Assembly (NCBI GenBank): GCA_945929965.1
Contig: CAMEOT010000013.1
Span: forward strand, 1-64,000
Origin: an uncultured Lachnospiraceae bacterium
Lineage (GTDB): Bacteria; Bacillota; Clostridia; Lachnospirales; Lachnospiraceae
Direction of reading: 5' to 3'
DNA: 64,000 nt
Part shown: piece by piece, positions 54,991 to 64,000 of the stretch
Numbering within the stretch: the first letter of the stretch is position 1
Layout: the number at the start of each line of letters is the position of its first letter
Notes under the pieces: model-generated
Seen by the model: the letters and a program-made list of their open reading frames with translations, nothing else
The model's database searches: none
Told to the model about the DNA's origin: nothing
Made by a program: the position numbers and the translations under genes

Positions 54991-57076
54991 AAAAACAAGA
55001 TTTTCTAAAAAAGATAGGATTGTGATCCTGCTGAGTCTTGCGTCAGTGCTGGTGCTCGGATATATTATGTGGGATTCCTCCCGCAAACAGCAGCAGGAAC
55101 AGGAGATGCTGCAGGAGATCAGTGAGGAACAGAGTACGGCAGATGCAAAACAAAAAGACCTGACGCAGCTGGCAGAAGGGCTTTACATCAACGAGATAAA
55201 TCAGGCAGGCTGGATCGAACTGTACAACGGATTATCCCGGGATGAAATTCCCCTGCAGGACTATAAGATCACAGTGAACGGACAGGTGAAAAAAGAATTT
55301 ACCAAAGAAGAGGTATTGCCGGCAGCAGGGTATCTGTGCGTGGAGAATCTGGGATCTCTGGCAGCGGGAGATGTGATCAGCATATTTTTTCCGGAAGAGG
55401 TATTGCACAGCAGTATGCTGGTCCCGGATCTGGAAAGCGGAGAAAGTTACGGACGGATCACGGATGGCGCAGAAGTCATGGAATGGATGACTGCCACCAA
55501 AGGAGAAAGCAATACGCAGGGAGAAGTTGTAGAGACGGAGAAGTTGCATTTCTCTGTTCCCGGAGGTTTCTATGATAATGACATACAGGTGGAATTGTCT
55601 GCCGGGGAGAACAGCCGGATCTATTATACCCTGGATGGTTCCGAGCCTACCACACAGTCTGCGCTGTACGAGGATCCGATTACGATTAAAAACCGGAGCG
55701 GCTCGGACATGACGCTGGCAGTGAATTCTCAGATGGAGTATTCCTATGCATATCAGCCTGCCAGTCTGACTATGGGAACAGTAGTGAAAGCCATGGCTGT
55801 GGATAGTCGGGGGCAAAGCAGCAATACGGAAACACAGTCGTATTTTATTGGAATCGCAAAGTCGGGCGATGTGGCAAGTCTTCCGGTATTGTCAATCTCC
55901 ACAGAAGCAGATAATTTCTTTGATTATTTTGATGGTATTTATGTCAGGGGACGCACATACGAAGACGCAATTGCCCAGGGTACGGATGGCGGACATGCCG
56001 CAAACTATTATCAAGGATGGAGCAGACCGGTCTGTGTGGAATTTTTTACAACGCAGAAGGATAAGACTTTTCAGGAAGATATGACGGTTCAGATGCTGGA
56101 TGACTTTAGCATCACATCCTCACAAAAGAGTATGCAGTTTACAGGGAATGTGGCAGCAGGAATAGGAACCGGACTCGAAAATTATTACAGAGATCCGGAA
56201 ATGACTCTGACGTTGCAGACGCATCGAAGAGACAACGATTATATGACCAGGGATTATCTGGCACAGAGATTATTGGCAGGCACAACAGTAAGAAGCCGCG
56301 ACATGCAGCCCTGTGCGGTATTTCTGAATGGAGAATACTGGGGTGTCTATATGTTGAAGGGAGCTTACGATGCGGAATTTGCGGAACAAGCCTACGGAGT
56401 GAATGCCGGGGATGTGACTATTGTCAGTATGGATCCGGAGACAATTCCGATGCAGGAAGATTATGGGGAGCTATATAGGTTTGTAATAGAAAATGATATG
56501 GAAAATACTTCCAATTATCAGAGAGTACAGGAACAGATGGATATCGACAATTATCTGGAATATTTCTGTGCAAATATGTATCTTTCCAATGCATTTTACG
56601 GTCAGGACCAGCTGACAGTCTGGAGAGTGGATCCGGACAAGGCAACAGGAAATGGTTATGAAGATGGTCGGTGGAGATATCTGATGCCCCGCATGGATAA
56701 CAGTATGGCAAACGGGACGACTGGAGGGATGTGCACCGCCAGTATTGACTCTTATCTGATGCAAAGTGTTACGGAAGATCAGTTTTTTACTTCCTTGTTA
56801 AGAAACAAGGAATTCAGGAATCGCCTGAGTGGTACGATGACAGAAATGGCGGAGACTGTGTTTGGAATAGATCAGGTGGACCAGGTGCTGGATGAACTTG
56901 CCGGGGAGAGAAAGAAAGCAGCAACCGGTAATTATAAGAGGTTTTTTGGAAATACAGACGATTCAGCATATATCCGTGAAATGGAGAAGATCCGCACATT
57001 TTTTGAGGAAAGGACCGGGTACATTCTGTTCTATACGACAGAGGTGGTGGAAGGAGAGGAAACGATGAATGAGTAG
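54983..57076 (+). CDS. CotH-kinase-family surface protein with chitobiase-like domain
   Basis: This 697-residue protein has an N-terminal membrane anchor (IVILLSLASVLVLGYIMW) and a lamin-tail-like beta domain near 60-170 (GLYINEINQAGWIELYNGLS). A chitobiase/HEX-type domain near 190-290 contains VPGGFYDNDIQVELSAGENS and IYYTLDGSEPTTQSALYEDP. A CotH domain from ~310 has SITSSQKSMQF, YMTRDYLAQRL, GVYMLKGAYDAEFAEQAYGV and RYLMPRMDNSMANG. CotH of spore-forming Bacillus is an atypical protein kinase. Here the domain faces outward, so a role on cell-surface polymer or protein is plausible. AGGAG precedes the ATG at 54983. Confidence 0.82.
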   Translation: MDKKTRFSKKDRIVILLSLASVLVLGYIMWDSSRKQQQEQEMLQEISEEQSTADAKQKDLTQLAEGLYINEINQAGWIELYNGLSRDEIPLQDYKITVNGQVKKEFTKEEVLPAAGYLCVENLGSLAAGDVISIFFPEEVLHSSMLVPDLESGESYGRITDGAEVMEWMTATKGESNTQGEVVETEKLHFSVPGGFYDNDIQVELSAGENSRIYYTLDGSEPTTQSALYEDPITIKNRSGSDMTLAVNSQMEYSYAYQPASLTMGTVVKAMAVDSRGQSSNTETQSYFIGIAKSGDVASLPVLSISTEADNFFDYFDGIYVRGRTYEDAIAQGTDGGHAANYYQGWSRPVCVEFFTTQKDKTFQEDMTVQMLDDFSITSSQKSMQFTGNVAAGIGTGLENYYRDPEMTLTLQTHRRDNDYMTRDYLAQRLLAGTTVRSRDMQPCAVFLNGEYWGVYMLKGAYDAEFAEQAYGVNAGDVTIVSMDPETIPMQEDYGELYRFVIENDMENTSNYQRVQEQMDIDNYLEYFCANMYLSNAFYGQDQLTVWRVDPDKATGNGYEDGRWRYLMPRMDNSMANGTTGGMCTASIDSYLMQSVTEDQFFTSLLRNKEFRNRLSGTMTEMAETVFGIDQVDQVLDELAGERKKAATGNYKRFFGNTDDSAYIREMEKIRTFFEERTGYILFYTTEVVEGEETMNE

Positions 57077-58583
57077 TCGTATTAAAAATTCAGCCCGTAA
57101 TATGTTGTCCGGATTTGCCTATCAGTTTATTTCACTGGTACTAAGCTTTGTATCCAGGACAGTGTTTGTTCATACGCTGGGTACGGAATATCTGGGACTG
57201 AACGGTATCTTTTCTGATGTGCTAAATCTGTTGTCCATGGCAGATCTTGGCTTTAATACTACTATGGCTTACAGTTTTTATAAGCCTTTGGCGGAACATG
57301 ACGAAGAGAAGCTGGCTGGATTGATCCATTTTTACAAAAGGGTCTATAATGTAATAGCAGGAGTTGTAACAGTAGTGGGAATTGCAGTGATCCCATTCCT
57401 GAAATATATCGTCAATACGGAGAAGGAGATTCCTCATCTTGAGATATACTATCTGTTTTCACTGGCAAATGTGGTAATTTCCTATCTGTTTGTCTATAAA
57501 TCAACGATACTTACTGCAGATCAGAAAAACTACAAGGTGGTTAATATTTCAATTTGGACCAGTCTGCTCAAGACAATTCTGCAGATCCTTGCACTTTTAT
57601 TACTGCAAAATTATATTCTGTATCTGGCGATTGGAGTGTCAGTGCAATTTTTTAATAATCTCATGGCCTCCAGAGAAGCACAGAAGCAGTATCCGTTCAT
57701 TAATAGAAAAGCTGCGGTCACTGTGGATGAAGAAAAGAGTATTTTTGAAAATATGCGCTCCGTTTTTTTGTATAAGATCAGTTCCACAGTCTTCACGGCC
57801 ACGGATAATATCCTGATCTCCGTGCTGGTGGGAACAGCAATGACGGGAATCTATTCTAATTATCTGATGGTGAGTAATAAACTCCTCCTGATCATCCAGA
57901 TCATCTTCTCGGCGCTGACGGCCAGCATAGGCAATGTCATTGTCAGGGAGAAGAGTGGGAAGCGTTACGAAGTGTTCTGCGTAATACAATCTGTCAGCTT
58001 CATTCTCTGTGGAACTATTGTTAGCGCATTTTGCATCATGGCAAATGATTTCGTCTATGTGTGGCTGGGAAGTGACTTTACAATCAGCACAGGTGCCATT
58101 TTGGCGATGACGCTGAATACGTATCTTTCCTGTGTGCTTCAGCCGCTGTGGATCTATCGGGATGCCACCGGACTTTATGTACGCACGAAGTATGTTATGC
58201 TTGCCGGTGCGGTGCTGAACCTTGTGCTCTCGGTTCTTCTGGGAAAGGCTATGGGACTGACCGGAATCATTCTGGCATCGGCGATCGCAAGGCTGAGTAC
58301 TTATTTCTGGTATGAACCGAGGCTTTTGTTTCGGGAGTATTTTGAGAAAAGTGCAGCGGGATACTATGCATCACTTTTCAAAAATGCATTACTTATGGTA
58401 GTTACGATAGGGGGACTATGGATGCTTTTATCCGGAGTGCAGGCACAAAACTGGCTGCAGTTGATCGGTAAAGGGGTTGTGATCGGGGGAATCTGCAGTG
58501 TGGTATTCTTATTGGCATATTGCCGGACAGAAGGCTTCCGGCTCATCGTAAAAAAGCTGAAGAGTATTTTGCCGAAAATATAG
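57069..58583 (+). CDS. Wzx-type lipid-linked repeat unit flippase
   Basis: This 504-residue MATE/MOP superfamily exporter has about 12-14 helices. It starts SRIKNSARNMLSGFAYQFIS and has GTEYLGLNGIFSDVLNLLSM and ADLGFNTTMAYSFYKPLAE, typical of Gram-positive Wzx. It would flip undecaprenyl-linked repeats to the outside for Wzy. It overlaps the CotH gene by 8 nt. Confidence 0.9.
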   Translation: MSSRIKNSARNMLSGFAYQFISLVLSFVSRTVFVHTLGTEYLGLNGIFSDVLNLLSMADLGFNTTMAYSFYKPLAEHDEEKLAGLIHFYKRVYNVIAGVVTVVGIAVIPFLKYIVNTEKEIPHLEIYYLFSLANVVISYLFVYKSTILTADQKNYKVVNISIWTSLLKTILQILALLLLQNYILYLAIGVSVQFFNNLMASREAQKQYPFINRKAAVTVDEEKSIFENMRSVFLYKISSTVFTATDNILISVLVGTAMTGIYSNYLMVSNKLLLIIQIIFSALTASIGNVIVREKSGKRYEVFCVIQSVSFILCGTIVSAFCIMANDFVYVWLGSDFTISTGAILAMTLNTYLSCVLQPLWIYRDATGLYVRTKYVMLAGAVLNLVLSVLLGKAMGLTGIILASAIARLSTYFWYEPRLLFREYFEKSAAGYYASLFKNALLMVVTIGGLWMLLSGVQAQNWLQLIGKGVVIGGICSVVFLLAYCRTEGFRLIVKKLKSILPKI

Positions 58584-58607
58584 CATGATGTAATTGGAGG
58601 AATTGGG

Positions 58608-60659
58608 ATGCTGGAACAGCATTTGATCACAGTGATCATACCGGTGTACAAAGTAGAAGAATATTTGGAAAAGTGTGTTCAGGCGGTTTGCCGACAAACC
58701 TATAAAAATCTGGAGATCCTGTTGGTGGATGACGGATCGCCTGATCGCTGTCCGGAAATGTGTGATGCGTTCGCATTGCAGGATGATCGTATCCGAGTAA
58801 TCCATAAAAAAAACGGTGGTTTATCCAGTGCCAGAAATGCTGCGCTGGATGTGGCACGAGGAGAATATATTGCATTTGTGGACAGCGATGATACAGTAGA
58901 AGCAGATATGATCGAGAGTCTCTACCGCGGAATACAGAAATACAATTGTGAGATCGCCATCTGCAATCACTATGTGGAGGAAAATGAGAGACTGGTGATG
59001 GAAATACCACCACTGGATGAAGAAAAGGTATACACTGCAGAGCAGGCACTTAAGCTTTTGTTGGGAGATATTTACATACGGAATTATGCATGGGATAAGC
59101 TTTATGCTGGAAAACTGTTCCGGGGGATCCGGTATCCGGAGGGAAGAAATTACGAGGATATTGCCACGACCTATTTGCTGTTTGACCGGGCTGAAAAAAT
59201 CTGTCAGGTGCTGGAGTACGGTTATTATTACGAAAAAAGGGATAGCAGCATTTCCGCTAATCTGACGAAGGAAAAATGGTTTTGTAATACCGGAAATATT
59301 GTAAAAGGAATGGAAGAAAGATATCTTTATTTCCAAAAAATGGGGAGACGGGAATTGGCAGACAGAAGTATGGTCAATCTGGAAAAATATATGGTCACGT
59401 TTCTGAATCTCAGTTTTATCCTGCATGACAAACGGGAACGCAAATATTACCGGTCTTTCCTGAAAGAACATCTGGAGGAGATCCGGCAGAATCCGCAGAT
59501 CCCGGAAAAAGAGAAAAAAATAGCAAAAATATATACCATGAAAACACCCGTGGCAGCCGCATATGCGGAAGCTTCTTATCTGCGCAGAGAGAATCGGTTG
59601 TTTCAAAAAATGTTTCAGGCCATGCAACGCATAAAACAACGGATGAGAGCGGAACAGGTTAAATTTGATTTTTCATGCATGCAGGGAAAGCAAAGAAGAA
59701 TTTTTATGTTTGAACTTCCCTGTTTTGATAATTTGGGAGATCATGCGATCGCTTACGCAGAGTGGAAGTTTTTACAGCAGATAGAAAAAGACCACCCGGA
59801 GATACAACTGATCCGGATCGAGGGGTGGGATACTCCGGCAGCGGTACGGCAGCTGAAGCGGGAGATTACGCCACAGGATATGATATTCTGCCAGGGAGGC
59901 GGCAATTTGGGGAACCTGTATTCGTTCGGTGAAGCATTCCGCCGTACTATCTTCAGGGCATTCCCTGAACAGTTTTTACTGGTATTTCCACAGACGATGT
60001 ACTTTACTCCGGATGATGCCGGTTGGAAAGAACTTAAGAAGAGTCAAAAAATTTATAATCGGTGTCGTAATTTAACGCTTCTGGCCAGGGATGAACGCTC
60101 CTATTCCCTGATGAAGGACACGTTTACCTGTAACCTGTTGCCTGCGAAAGACATTGTTACCATGCTGGATGAAACGGAATATGCTGCTGGGCGGCGGGAG
60201 GGAAGTATTCTGTGTCTGCGTTCTGATAAGGAGGCAGCACTCACCGCGGAACAGAAGAGGACACTGAAGGAAATGTGTGTCCGGAATACGGGAAATGTAT
60301 TGATCACAGACACAGTTACATTAACCGAGATATCCGGACAGGACAGAGAGCAGGTCTTAAGAAAAAAGTGGGAGACATTCGGAAAGCGGAGAATAGTGGT
60401 GACAGACCGGCTTCATGGGATGATTTTTTCTTTAATAACTGCGACTCCTTGTGTGGTGCTTGGAAACAATCATTTTAAAGTTCGGGAGACTTATAGAACA
60501 CTGAGTACATGTTCCTATTTGAGATATGTGGAAACGGTGGAGGAAGTACAGGGAGCCATGAAGGAGCTTTTGGCAGATGGACAGATATTTGAAAAACCTT
60601 CGTTTTCTCAAGATTTTAACAGACTGTATCGCTATATAGAGGATAGGATGAAAGAGTAG
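58608..60659 (+). CDS. GT2 glycosyltransferase fused to polysaccharide pyruvyltransferase
   Basis: This is a 683-residue two-domain protein. Residues 1-330 form a GT2 enzyme (LITVIIPVYKVEEYLEKCVQ, ILLVDDGSPDRCPEM, YIAFVDSDDTVEA, GRNYEDIATTYLL). Residues ~365-683 resemble polysaccharide pyruvyltransferases (FELPCFDNLGDHAIAYAEWK, FCQGGGNLGNLY, VVTDRLHGMIFSLITATPCV, NHFKVRET). The fusion could add a sugar and ketal pyruvate to the same repeat unit, giving an acidic EPS. GGAGG precedes the ATG. Confidence 0.87.
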   Translation: MLEQHLITVIIPVYKVEEYLEKCVQAVCRQTYKNLEILLVDDGSPDRCPEMCDAFALQDDRIRVIHKKNGGLSSARNAALDVARGEYIAFVDSDDTVEADMIESLYRGIQKYNCEIAICNHYVEENERLVMEIPPLDEEKVYTAEQALKLLLGDIYIRNYAWDKLYAGKLFRGIRYPEGRNYEDIATTYLLFDRAEKICQVLEYGYYYEKRDSSISANLTKEKWFCNTGNIVKGMEERYLYFQKMGRRELADRSMVNLEKYMVTFLNLSFILHDKRERKYYRSFLKEHLEEIRQNPQIPEKEKKIAKIYTMKTPVAAAYAEASYLRRENRLFQKMFQAMQRIKQRMRAEQVKFDFSCMQGKQRRIFMFELPCFDNLGDHAIAYAEWKFLQQIEKDHPEIQLIRIEGWDTPAAVRQLKREITPQDMIFCQGGGNLGNLYSFGEAFRRTIFRAFPEQFLLVFPQTMYFTPDDAGWKELKKSQKIYNRCRNLTLLARDERSYSLMKDTFTCNLLPAKDIVTMLDETEYAAGRREGSILCLRSDKEAALTAEQKRTLKEMCVRNTGNVLITDTVTLTEISGQDREQVLRKKWETFGKRRIVVTDRLHGMIFSLITATPCVVLGNNHFKVRETYRTLSTCSYLRYVETVEEVQGAMKELLADGQIFEKPSFSQDFNRLYRYIEDRMKE

Positions 60660-60685
60660 AAGCAGATTGTGGAGGAGGTGTGCCT

Positions 60686-61855
60686 ATGGGAAAGAAAGAA
60701 AAATACCTGGCAAAACTGATACGCGCCCAGCTGAAACAGGAGGAAGTACCTTCCCTGCCGGAAGGCGTGACGGTGGATGAAATCGTGCAGATTGCGAAAA
60801 AACATCATCTGAATTACCTCCTATTGGGAGCTTTGATCCGGGTAGACAATCTTACAGAGGAAGAACGCAGCAGGCTGCGGGCTCCGTTAATGAACAGTAT
60901 TTTGCGCTGCGGTGTGCAGGTGCAGGAACAGAGAGAGCTGGAAAGATTGTTTGAGGAAAAGGGGATTATCAATCAACCCATGAAAGGGGCGGTATTGCGA
61001 TTCTACTATCCGGCACCGCAGATGCGGGAGATGAGTGACCTCGATATTTTGTTCGCCGAACAAAACATGGGAGAGGCACAGGAGTTGTTAAAAGAACGGG
61101 GATACACTCTGTACCGTGCAGTAAAACACCATGATATTTTCCAAAAACCGCCGTTTCTGGTGATCGAGGCTCATCGTGCCATGTACGACAAGACGGTGGA
61201 CCGCAATCAGTACGGTTATTTCAAAAACTTTTCCCGCACGCATACCAGAAACGGATGTACATATACACAGGACTTCGGAACGGAAGATTTTTACGTATAT
61301 ATGATGGCGCATGCGGCCAAGCATTTCTATCAGACCGGCTGCGGTATCAGACATCTGATCGATATCTATGTTTATCTGGAACGATTTGGCGAACAGATGG
61401 ACAGAAACTATCTGGATAAAGAACTGGAACAGTGTGGCATTCTCACATTTACCGGGCACATGGAGAAACTGGCCTATCTGTGGCTGGAGGAAGAGGAGAG
61501 CAATGCATTGTATGACAATCTCTTCGCCTATCTGCTGGACAGCGGTATCTACGGCAAAGATGAGAACGGTATCTGGAATAAATTTGCCGAGGAGAAAAAG
61601 AAGGGAAAAACCGCAGGCAGACAACAACTGAAATTCTGGTATGCATTTCCCCCATTGCACTATATGGCAGAATACTATCCTTACCTGGAGGATTGTCCAT
61701 GGCTGCTCCCCTGGGCATGGCTGGTCAGAGGAATCACAGGTCTGGCAAAGCATAAAGGCACCTATAAACGTCAGATGATGAATCACATTGATGAAGAACG
61801 GATCCGGACGGTACAGGATATCTATGAGAAGATGGATCTGAAGTTCCAGTCATAG
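60686..61855 (+). CDS. NTP_transf_5-type nucleotidyltransferase
   Basis: This is a protein of about 389 residues with the GAVLRFYYPAPQMREMSDLD and ILFAEQNM region (MSDLDIL, the metal-binding Asp pair of the nucleotidyltransferase fold). The HAAKHFYQTGCGIRHLIDIY and VYLERFG segments are typical of the NTP_transf_5 family. Such genes are found in Firmicutes lasso-peptide and related RiPP clusters. They may nucleotidylate a small molecule or peptide, but chemistry here is unknown. GGAGGAGG before ATG 60686 supports the start. It is followed by the B2 gene. Confidence 0.8.
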   Translation: MGKKEKYLAKLIRAQLKQEEVPSLPEGVTVDEIVQIAKKHHLNYLLLGALIRVDNLTEEERSRLRAPLMNSILRCGVQVQEQRELERLFEEKGIINQPMKGAVLRFYYPAPQMREMSDLDILFAEQNMGEAQELLKERGYTLYRAVKHHDIFQKPPFLVIEAHRAMYDKTVDRNQYGYFKNFSRTHTRNGCTYTQDFGTEDFYVYMMAHAAKHFYQTGCGIRHLIDIYVYLERFGEQMDRNYLDKELEQCGILTFTGHMEKLAYLWLEEEESNALYDNLFAYLLDSGIYGKDENGIWNKFAEEKKKGKTAGRQQLKFWYAFPPLHYMAEYYPYLEDCPWLLPWAWLVRGITGLAKHKGTYKRQMMNHIDEERIRTVQDIYEKMDLKFQS

Positions 61856-61872
61856 AAAGGCAGAAAACGGAA

Positions 61873-62310
61873 ATGACAATTTTGAAGAGAGGATATCGTT
61901 TCCTCAGATACAACGATCATAAATGGTTGTCTGTACAATGCTGGATTTATTCTGCCATCTATCGCCTGCAGGTGCTCTACGGTAATACAACCAGGCTGCG
62001 CGTGAAATGGGGCAGCGAGGGCGAAGAGTCTCCCGAGGAGGAGACAATCGAGCATTATCGATATGCCAAAAAGGTGGCATACTGTGTGAACCGGGTCTGC
62101 AGCAGGACGAGCTGGGAGAGCAAGTGTCTGGTGCGGGCACTTACTGCGCAGAGATTATTGAAAAACAAAGGGATTTCTTCTACAATGTATCTGGGATGTA
62201 AGCTCGAAGAAGGAAAGATGGTAGCCCATGCATGGATACGTTGCGGCAGAATGTACGTCAGCGGAGGAAGCGGAGAAGATTATTCGGTAGTGGATAAATT
62301 CCGAAAATAA
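61873..62310 (+). CDS. Lasso-peptide-type B2 protein (transglutaminase-like protease)
   Basis: This 145-residue protein has the Transglut_core3 signature WESKCLVRALTAQRLLKNKG with the catalytic Cys near residue 81, STMYLGCKLEEGKMVAHAWI with the catalytic His near 119, and a GGSGEDYSVVDKF tail. B2 proteins cleave the leader peptide from lasso and related precursors with help from a PqqD-like B1. The protein is complete. There is no in-window precursor. Confidence 0.83.
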   Translation: MTILKRGYRFLRYNDHKWLSVQCWIYSAIYRLQVLYGNTTRLRVKWGSEGEESPEEETIEHYRYAKKVAYCVNRVCSRTSWESKCLVRALTAQRLLKNKGISSTMYLGCKLEEGKMVAHAWIRCGRMYVSGGSGEDYSVVDKFRK

Positions 62311-62359
62311 GTGGAAATAAGAGAAAAATAAGTTAAGTAAGAAAACGGAGGGTAAAAGG

Positions 62360-62626
62360 ATGGAGAAAAATGCAATCATCAAACTGAAGAAGCAATTAAA
62401 TGTGACAGATCTGGCAGGAGAAAAGGTCATGATCGATTTTGAATCGGGAAAATATTTTCTGATCAAAGGAGCGGGCAACGATATCTGGGATATGCTGCAG
62501 GAGGAGATCACTCCCACGCAGATCGTGGACCGGTTACTGACCATCTATGAGGTGTCCAGAGAGGAGTGTGAAGAGTCTGTCATGAAGTTCCTGGAACAGA
62601 TGAAGGGGAATGGCTTTATAGAGTAA
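62360..62626 (+). CDS. PqqD-like RiPP recognition protein (B1-type)
   Basis: This 88-residue protein has DLAGEKVMIDFESGKYFLIK and GAGNDIWDMLQEEITPTQIV, followed by a helical end DRLLTIYEVSREECEESVMK. It is the winged-helix RiPP recognition element that binds precursor leaders and hands them to B2. GGAGGG precedes the ATG. It lies 49 nt after B2 and 18 nt before the transporter. Confidence 0.87.
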   Translation: MEKNAIIKLKKQLNVTDLAGEKVMIDFESGKYFLIKGAGNDIWDMLQEEITPTQIVDRLLTIYEVSREECEESVMKFLEQMKGNGFIE

Positions 62627-62644
62627 ATCCGAGGGCTGTGAGAT

Positions 62645-64000
62645 ATGGGTAAAATTAAAAAAATATGGCAGGATCGGGGAAATCAGTACCGGTATGCTCA
62701 ATGGTTATGGCAGTATTCCAGACCGTATCTGGGGAAAATACTTCTGGTCATGGTGTTCGGACTGCTGGAGACAGTTGCATCACTGCTGATGGTTCAGATC
62801 TCCAAAGAAATCATAGACCATGCCACCTTTGGCAATGCATTTGTACGCCTGATGGTGGTCTATGTATTGTTAATGCTTGGAATGCAGGCGGTGACGGTAA
62901 TTTCGTCGCTGGTATCTACCATGCTGACGGAGAGATTTTCTTTTGGCATACGGAAACAGATCTATGAAAAGATCATTCATTCCCACTGGATGGATGTGAA
63001 AAAATATCACACCGGGGATCTGATGACGAGACTTACCAGCGATGCGGGGAATGTGGCGGACGGTATTATCGGAACTATTCCAAGTATTATCCAACTGGCG
63101 GTGGAACTGCTGCTGGTATTTTTTACGCTGTTCTATTATTCGCCGATGCTGGCAATGTTCGCCCTGCTGGTAGCTCCGGTGGCAGCACTCAGCTCCTGGT
63201 GGCTTGGCAAAAAACTTCGAAAACTTCAGGTGAAGGTGCAGGAGAGTGAAGCAGCATATCGGTCTTTTTTACAGGAAAGTCTGGCAAATCTACTGATCGT
63301 AAAAGCGTTTGCCAACGAGGATTATTCCACGGGGCGTCTGACACAGCTTCGGGGGGAGAGGTTTCACTGGGTATACCGTCGGACGAAAATGGGAGTAGCC
63401 AGTTCCACAGTGATGTCCTTGGCATTTCAGACCGGATATATTGTAGCATTTTGCTATGGAGCAATACAGATTTCCCACAAGATGATCACCTACGGAACCA
63501 TGTCGGTATTTTTGACACTGGTAAACCGTGTGCAGGCACCGGTCATGGGGCTTGCGCAACAGATTCCCAAGGTAGTGTCTATACTGGCTTCCGCAGGAAG
63601 AATCATGGAATTGCAGCAGATTCCACTGGAGATGAAAACGGACACTCAGATCCCGTCGGCCCGGATCGGCGTGGAGATAAAAGACATGACCTTTGGTTAT
63701 ACGGATGAGACAGTACTGGAGAATGTAAATCTGCGGATCGGACCCGGAGAATTTGTGGCTATTATCGGAGAATCCGGTATCGGCAAGACCACGCTGATCC
63801 GTATTATCATGTCCTTTATGAGTAACATCCGGGGCAGTGTTACCTTTTTTAATGAAAAAGGGGATCTGGAGCGGGCGAATGCCGCTACCCGGAAATTTAT
63901 ATCTTATGTACCCCAGGGGAATACATTGTTCAGCGGTACGGTGCGGGAGAATATCCGTATGGGGAAACTGGATGCAACGGAGGAAGAAATGTATGAGGCA
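62645..64000 (+). CDS. ABC exporter with fused membrane and ATPase domains, cut by window end
   Basis: 452 codons are present and the gene runs off the window. The six-helix membrane domain (residues ~25-310) is followed by an ATPase domain from ~340 with Walker A GESGIGKTTLIR and the Q-loop YVPQGNTLFSGTVREN. Signature and Walker B lie beyond the end. In this context it is the probable D-type exporter of the RiPP product or a lipid/peptide exporter for the EPS system. GAGGG lies upstream of ATG 62645. There is no peptidase C39 domain. Confidence 0.9.
   Translation, partial: MGKIKKIWQDRGNQYRYAQWLWQYSRPYLGKILLVMVFGLLETVASLLMVQISKEIIDHATFGNAFVRLMVVYVLLMLGMQAVTVISSLVSTMLTERFSFGIRKQIYEKIIHSHWMDVKKYHTGDLMTRLTSDAGNVADGIIGTIPSIIQLAVELLLVFFTLFYYSPMLAMFALLVAPVAALSSWWLGKKLRKLQVKVQESEAAYRSFLQESLANLLIVKAFANEDYSTGRLTQLRGERFHWVYRRTKMGVASSTVMSLAFQTGYIVAFCYGAIQISHKMITYGTMSVFLTLVNRVQAPVMGLAQQIPKVVSILASAGRIMELQQIPLEMKTDTQIPSARIGVEIKDMTFGYTDETVLENVNLRIGPGEFVAIIGESGIGKTTLIRIIMSFMSNIRGSVTFFNEKGDLERANAATRKFISYVPQGNTLFSGTVRENIRMGKLDATEEEMYEA

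Overview
The window reads as chromosomal DNA of a low-to-mid-GC Gram-positive gut-type anaerobe, most likely family Lachnospiraceae (Clostridia). This rests on strong AGGAGG-type ribosome binding sites, the rpmG-secE-nusG-rplK-rplA / rplJ-rplL / rpoB-rpoC block, an Asp-rich RpoB tail, a rubrerythrin, a clostridial-type Tad pilus operon, surface proteins with a PLAA-type C-terminal anchor and no outer-membrane genes. The genus cannot be fixed from the sequence alone. No rRNA, tRNA or CRISPR array was seen.

Layout. Positions 1-750 are a graveyard of mobile and regulatory fragments (IS66 transposase tail with a terminal repeat, broken XRE regulator). A degenerate-GGDEF/EAL protein (760-2163) is followed by an IS3-like remnant and then a nine-gene Tad/Flp pilus operon (2493-12266): ATPase, two TadB/C membrane proteins, Flp1-like pilin, two TadE-like pseudopilins, CpaB/RcpC, a 1438-residue secreted protein and a TadV-like prepilin peptidase. 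Next come a polar amino acid ABC transporter (12354-14745, with a terminator between binding protein and permease) and housekeeping genes (glycosyltransferase, hisC, Sm_multidrug_ex, methyltransferase, hslO, nadE). A small HTH regulator and an orphan FliD-like gene on the minus strand follow. The ribosome/RNA polymerase block spans 23056-35292, with a rubrerythrin inserted between rplA and the L10 leader.

Convergent to rpoC is a nine-gene minus-strand operon (41036 down to 35323): GGDEF protein, ECF sigma factor, probable anti-sigma factor, transglutaminase-like lipoprotein, GspF/PilC protein and four small pseudopilin-like proteins. It has no ATPase or prepilin peptidase, so it may borrow these from the Tad operon or elsewhere. 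On the plus strand, 41166-45028 encodes a three-gene surface module: a mini-anchor protein, an 1083-residue coiled-coil/MucBP-like surface protein and a small membrane protein, all sharing a basic motif after the last membrane helix.

From 45126 to the window end runs a tightly packed exopolysaccharide/capsule operon: PssD/PssE-type transferase pair, fused Wzz/BY-kinase, PHP-type tyrosine phosphatase, several GT2 and DXD transferases, Wzy, VanZ, CotH-family protein, Wzx, and a GT2-pyruvyltransferase fusion. It leads straight into a RiPP/lasso-like maturation cassette (nucleotidyltransferase, B2 transglutaminase-like protease, PqqD-like protein, ABC exporter cut by the window end). Neither a precursor peptide nor a lasso cyclase is inside the window.

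The strongest candidates for an under-described system are the ECF/GGDEF-linked ATPase-less pseudopilus, the lasso-like cassette fused to an EPS operon, and the PLAA-anchor surface module.
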